64,000 bases of DNA from Toxoplasma gondii ME49 (lineage: Eukaryota > Apicomplexa > Conoidasida > Eucoccidiorida > Sarcocystidae): assembly GCF_000006565.2 (NCBI RefSeq), contig NC_031480.1, positions 1,194,144 to 1,258,143 on the forward strand. Direction: 5' to 3'. Position numbers and translations under genes: made by a program. This document shows positions 59,052-64,000 of the stretch, one piece after another. Numbering within the stretch: position 1 is the first letter of the stretch; each line of letters starts with the position of its first letter. The notes beneath the pieces were generated by a model. The model made no database searches. It had not been told where the DNA came from and worked only from the letters and a program-made list of their open reading frames with translations.

Positions 59052-62000
59052 ATGGGAGGGGATTCTGTATGCAGTGACCGTGACCAGGAATGGCGATTCT
59101 CCTCTAGGCAGGAATTTTTTTGCTCCATTGCCTCTCGCGCTCTGCGGCCCGCTTCGGGTCCGGGGGCGCCTCTCCGCGGCTCCGCTTCTTTCGCGCGCTA
59201 TCGCTGGAAACTGCAGACGATTCTCTTTTCACTTGTGTGCATCTCAGTGGAGGTCAACGCGAGACTGCTGATGGAAATGTTTCCGCGACAGCGCGGTTGC
59301 CGGCAGGGTTTAGCCTGCTCCGTTCCGCAAGCGTACTGGTCGATCAATGCCTTGCTTTCCGCGAACAAGATGCACGGCCGCACGTCCAAGAGTTTTTTAC
59401 AGAAGGTCGCGAAACGCGACAGCAGCTGCGGAGGGTGGGCCACTCTTGGGCAACATCAGCTGCTGGACTTCTTTTCGGCAGCTGCAAGGGACGCAGCAGG
59501 CCAGTTGCGTGGCTGTCGCGCCAGCTTGCCCTTTCTTGCCTCTTCTCGACGCGTCGCTTTTGTTGTCCATCCGGACCGACGCCTCGCACGTCCGACCATT
59601 CAGTTGCCTCACGCGATTTCAGACAGGCAGACTCATTTCCCTTCAAACGCATCCCGCCTGTCCGGCCGCTTCTTCCACACGCAGAAGCGTCCGGAAGCGC
59701 CGACGCGCGACAACCTGCTGGGACCGAAGCCGAGTCGAAGAGCGGAAGAAAACTGCTCCGTTCTGCGTTCCTCTGCAGAAAGCTGCCCGCCTCCCTCGGT
59801 GGCAGTACACCCGACGTTCTTGGCAAGGCTGCCGCTTCTTTCCCGTCCCGCTTCCCGGCGGCTGCTCTCTTTTCTTTCCTTCGACCATCCGTCGATGGTT
59901 CCTGACTCGCTGCATATGCCGCCTCTCCTCGTCTTCGTACGAGAACAAAAACGACTTCGGCCCGACAAAGTTCTGATTATTCAGGCAAGTTCCAAAGTGT
60001 GTGCGTCACAGGAATTCCAACATCGCAAACTGTCTCGGTCCCCGCGCTTCAGGCAGTGGTGATTTGAACTGGCACCGCCAGTCTGCTGTCTCGCCTTCTC
60101 CGTTCCATCTTTTTGAGCAGCACTAGCAAAGTTGTCCTAGACCGGGGTTCCTGGCGACGGTATGCGGTGTCTGTACACCTGGTTGAGTCTTGATTTCCTT
60201 GCTCTGACGTGGTGCCTTTCTTTTGCAGGTTGGAGACTTCTTCGAGGCATACGGCCTCGATGCTGTTTTGCTGGTGGAGTACTGCGGGCTGAATCCGATG
60301 GGTGGGAAGGCAAAGGCGGGGTGCCCCAAACAAAACCTGCAGCAAACGCTCGATTGTTTAACGAGTGAAGTGAGTTTCGATTGTCGATCTCGACCCTTTC
60401 AAGCTGCCTATTGGCACATTCGCCACCCTGGTGTCATCTAACTTCGTAGTCGACTCTCACTCTCGTCACCGTCGCGCACTCTCCTCTGTCAATCCGCTTC
60501 TATCGCTTGTACAGATCTGACAGAGCTCGTCAGGTTTTTCTTCGTGTTTACCTCGCTGCGGACTGAGGCTGTGTCAGCAGCGAACAAGGCACAGGCGAGA
60601 AACACATAAATGGCCAGAGGCAACCGTTAGATTCCGCAAGCGGGTTTCGCGGTGTCTTTTGACAGCCTGTGTTCTTGATATTCCGTTTCTCGATTCCCCG
60701 TAGTAAACACGGTCAACGAATGACAGAACGAGCATTTACAGCTTATGTAGTGTCGGAGAGATAAACTCTGGAATTCGCATTCATCGACAGCTACGGCACC
60801 TGGTTTGTGTAAATCGCGGGTGACCTTTCCTTGTCATGCGCTTAACGGTGCCTTTTAACGTCACGTGTGATGACAGTTGCCAACTGTCTGTCACATTCGA
60901 ATGGATTATCCTGCTTACAAGCGTCTTTTGGTTTGATGGACCGACCAGACGCAGACGCCTCAATACGGGCAACCGATTCATAACACTGCTGTTTACAGCG
61001 TTGCCTTGAGCTGCAAAGCCTCTCATGCACTCAACTTAAGGACTGTGTAAATGGGCGATCACAGCAACCGTTGAGACCTGCGAGGCGTTAGATCTTTGAG
61101 TCTGCATCATTGCTTTAATTGTTCAACATTCTTTTGCAACTCTCTCGTCAGGACATTCTTTCCGTTGTCTCTGCACAGGGCTTCTCCGTGTCCGTTTTTG
61201 AGGAGTTCGCGTCTCCTGTGGCGGCGACTCCAATCGCACCTGGAAATCGAAAGCTTCGCCTCCTTACGCAAATTGTCTCTCCTTCTTCACCCCTGTATCT
61301 CCCAGCCCACATGCCTCTTTATGAGGGCGAGATCGGTGAGGTTTGACGTGGACGCTCTCGAAGTCGCGTCCGTCTACAGCTACGGTAGCTGCTGTCCAGT
61401 CCTTTGTTTACAGCTGGCTCCGCTGCCTTCAGTGCATATATCGTCCGATTCGGTGATCTGACCTGTTCACACGGAGCTCACTTCAAATAGCGACTATTCG
61501 TTTCTTTCCGTGCGTGATCAGGTCATGCGATATCAACGAGACAGCACCTGAAGCTAGACACTTTGTGACACAACACAAAATGTGATTTCTTCTCGCATCC
61601 GCTTCCGAGCTATTACAAATGCCTTCTGACAACCTTTGTCTTCCCCGCTCTCTCGAGAGACCGTGTCGCGTCTTGAGTAGAGGCGAAATGGACCTTTACA
61701 GGGATCTGTAGAGACACCGGTAGATGCTGCAACGCAGAGGCCGCCTTCACTCTGCTAGCCGCATAGACTGGTGTTCATGTGAGAACCTGCATTTGTATCC
61801 AAGCTGGACAAATTCCGTATATCTGCTTTGGTAGTTTCAGAGCCCGACGTGGGTCGGTGAAGGGTTACTTGAATCGCTGGACCTCCGCATCGCTGACAGA
61901 CGCAGAGTCCGAACATGCCACGAACGCTTCTTAAGGACGTCCTTTAGATCTGCAGGCTGACTCTCTTTTTGCACCGAATATAGATTGTGGATGCTTCAGG

Positions 62001-64000
62001 ACATGCCACATGTTCTATTGTTGCGCATTTTCACTCGAGTCTCCCTTCTGTGAGTTGGTGGCCATCCCAGAGGCTCGGAAACTCTGTGAAACGCGAGCAG
62101 CGAAACCAACAGATACCACCGCACGCGCCATGTCCCCACTGTTTCAGATGCCTTGTCTCGGGCTGTTCGACTGAGCTCTCCAGTTCGGCAGCATTTGTAC
62201 AAAGAACACGTCTTCGTATAACGTGAAGGTTGCAATCCACGGTCTAGGTCTGATCGTAGACCAGATCTACTTCTACTGCGATACCTGCACTACGTGGTCC
62301 ACCGGTTTCCTTTCCGTTGCCTTCAGGAGCGCACACTCCAGACTCAGAGCCGATTTTTTCGCTGTACTACTCCCCGAGTGCAGGTTACGCTTGCGGAGAA
62401 ATCGATGTTCCACAGAGAACTTTGAGAGTGGAGGGCGGCTTGACTGCCGACGGCGTTGAAATGCGAATTACGTCGGCCACAGGCGGCGCACCTCGAGGCG
62501 AGCTGTATGTACACCAGATGTCGGCGCTCGGCGTGCGAGACGACGGGACCACTCGGCTGGCCAAGCGACTCTTTCCCTCTCTCCAGAAAATATACTTGCG
62601 GGTACGTAACGGCTGCGGAGAGCGACAGAAGCTCTGAATCGCTTCTCCAGTGGTGCATGCAACCGAGTTCTTTCTGTCTCCTAGACAACACCGGCGCAGT
62701 GGAAATGGGAGAGCTTTGCTCTGGTCACGTGGCGAAGCATCTGTGTCCTATCCTACTGAGATGACTTTTCTGCTGCACGTTCCTGAGAATGTACACTCGC
62801 CCTGCGACTTCCTGACTTTTATCGAGGAAATATCTTTGCCTTTTTGCAGGACTACAGTTCGCCGTCGGCCTTCCACCGCGCCGTGCTGCGGCACCTGACC
62901 GCCTCTCTGCAAGTGCCTCATTCTGAGTTCACCATTCGCTCGCACTTGGACTATTTCTCTCCCTCTGTGGCGGTTCCGGAACCCGCTGCGAGTCCCGCAG
63001 ATCCCTGCCTGCTGTCCCCATCCGAGCTGGGGGCCTCTCAAGCTCCCCCTGCCCGAAACGGATCCTTGTCTTTTCCAGAGAACCGCGCGCCCTTTCCACC
63101 AGAGCCTCAACTGTCAACTGCCGCCCTGTCCGCAGAGGATGCTCGAAGGCAGGCTGAAACTCTAGAGCGCGGACTCGCTGAAGACGGACGCGCGAGAACT
63201 GACGCAGCTCTCCGCTCTGCATCAGAGGAGTCGCCTGCAGAACCGCCACGACAGAACAGCGGAGAAGTCGTTTCGCCGCACAGCCAGCAAGTTCCGCCAC
63301 TCCTCGCGAGGCCACAGAAGCACCGACCGCATCCGTTGTATGTGTCCACGGCATCGCAGCTGGGCCTTCTCAGACCTTCAGGCAGACAAGGAAACACCGT
63401 CGCTTCCACTTCGTCCTTCGTCGTCCCTCCTCTTCACCTCGCCGCCCTCCCTCCTGGCGCTCCCGTCACTTCCACGCGGTACGCTGCCCGCTGGCTACGC
63501 AGCCGGTGTCGGGAGAAGAGATCACTTAGAACGCTTGATCCTCGTTCGAAGGACTGGAGTGCTGTGTAGTCGTAAAGCCTGCCTGCGAAAGGGGCTCTTT
63601 CAAGCGCTTGAGAGAGCGTCGAATTCGCGTGGATCCTTGCTTCGCAGATTTGTCCGCGTCCTTCCTCCCCTAGCCACAGCTGCTGATGTCCCCGATCGAC
63701 TTTCTGTTTTTCCAGATTCATTCAAAGGCTGCTCCTCTTCCCGCCTCCGCATGCGGTCGCCGACGCAGTGCAGAACATTCTTCGGCAGCTGCTGCGTCTC
63801 GGGTGTACAGACAGCCGACTGTCTTCCACCTTCATGAAGCACTTTCCGGGAAGTTCATCGCCTTCTGCTGAACGCTCACAGGCTCCGACAGGGAAGGAAG
63901 AAGGCGACGGCGTTTGTGTCGGTTGTCAATCGCCCCCAAGAGCGACCGACTTCTCTGCAAAGAATCGGTCTTCCGAAAGAGGACTGGCACAGAGCGGACA
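59052..64000 (+). CDS. MSH1: Organellar DNA mismatch-repair MutS homologue MSH1 (3' part outside window)
   Basis: Exons are 59052-59984, 60229-60369, 61152-61335, 62327-62601, 62850-63478 and 63716 onward, open at the window end. The first 311 residues are Arg/Ser-rich and presumably hold the targeting sequence. The MutS mismatch-recognition domain follows: VGDFFEAYGLDAVLLVEY (residues 312-329), keeping the Phe-x-Glu wedge (Phe315, Glu317). Next come GGKAKAGCPKQNLQQTLD and FSVSVFEEFASPVAA. YSPSAGYACGEIDV, HPLYVSTASQLGLLRP and FIQRLLLFPPPHAVADAV match the connector parts of plant MSH1 in order. The ATPase domain lies beyond the window. In Toxoplasma a mitochondrial MutS homologue, TgMSH-1, has been reported whose loss gives resistance to monensin and other drugs; this is probably that gene or its orthologue. 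A long Ser/Pro/Glu insertion (about residues 545-680) splits the conserved parts. The first intron uses GC-AG ends. Confidence 0.9.
59985..60228 (+). other. GC-AG intron of MSH1
   Basis: The donor reads CAG/GCAAGT and the acceptor CTTTTGCAG/GTTGG. The join keeps phase 0 and makes CTG-ATT-ATT-CAG-GTT-GGA, just before the MutS VGDFFEA motif. CAG/GCAAGT is the usual consensus of GC-AG introns. Confidence 0.8.

Noticed and set aside
59120..59976. Two alternative plus frames (261 and 209 codons) overlapping the first MSH1 exon
   Set aside because: Only the frame from 59052 joins in phase to the VGDFFEA exon. The others have no continuation.

Overview
This window is nuclear DNA of an apicomplexan parasite, almost certainly a sarcocystid coccidian of the Toxoplasma/Hammondia/Neospora group. 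It has intron-rich genes with GT-AG junctions, AAAATG-type start contexts, (AT)n and TATACA microsatellites in introns, and TGCATGCA promoter motifs. It also carries a nuclear gene for a plastid (apicoplast) ribosomal protein S9 with a secretory leader, and a plant-type organellar MutS (MSH1). The species cannot be fixed from sequence alone. Coordinates below are gene spans; exons are in the evidence text. I inferred them from splice signals and reading-phase continuity, and every complete model except the secreted two-module gene closes in frame with few ambiguities.

Layout: 1-4239 (-) an ataxin-10-like armadillo protein, cut by the window edge; 5522-6992 (+) a 202-residue protein of unknown function; 8776-14046 (-) a BTB-BACK protein; 17904-22631 (+) the proteasome beta-5 catalytic subunit; 23830-31211 (-) a secreted-entry five-pass membrane protein with prominin-like topology; 32826-35933 (+) a large coiled-coil protein with an Sfi1/POC5-like stretch; 37457-37909 (-) a small four-pass membrane protein; 39187-43771 (+) a 1114-residue coiled-coil protein; 44947-48464 (-) an SF-assemblin; 51382-54403 (+) a TBC-domain Rab GTPase-activating protein; 55415-~56997 (+) a secreted cysteine-rich protein with two related modules and very short introns; 57205-58377 (-) apicoplast ribosomal protein S9; 59052-64000 (+) organellar MutS homologue MSH1, cut by the window edge.

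The genes alternate strand almost perfectly, so nearly every intergenic region is either a shared divergent promoter region (4.2-5.5, 14.0-17.9, 31.2-32.8, 37.9-39.2, 48.5-51.4, 58.4-59.1 kb) or a convergent 3' region. There is no operon-like organisation and no obvious single pathway. Two loose themes appear. One is organelle genetics at the right end, where S9 of the apicoplast ribosome and the MutS homologue share a 674-bp promoter region. The other is cytoskeleton/centrosome in the middle (Sfi1/POC5-like protein, coiled-coil protein, SF-assemblin). The most interesting items are the prominin-like protein, the two-module secreted gene with 51-59-nt introns, a GC-AG intron in MSH1, and a 12-bp motif (TGTRYRTACACC) that recurs inside exons of unrelated genes in different frames.
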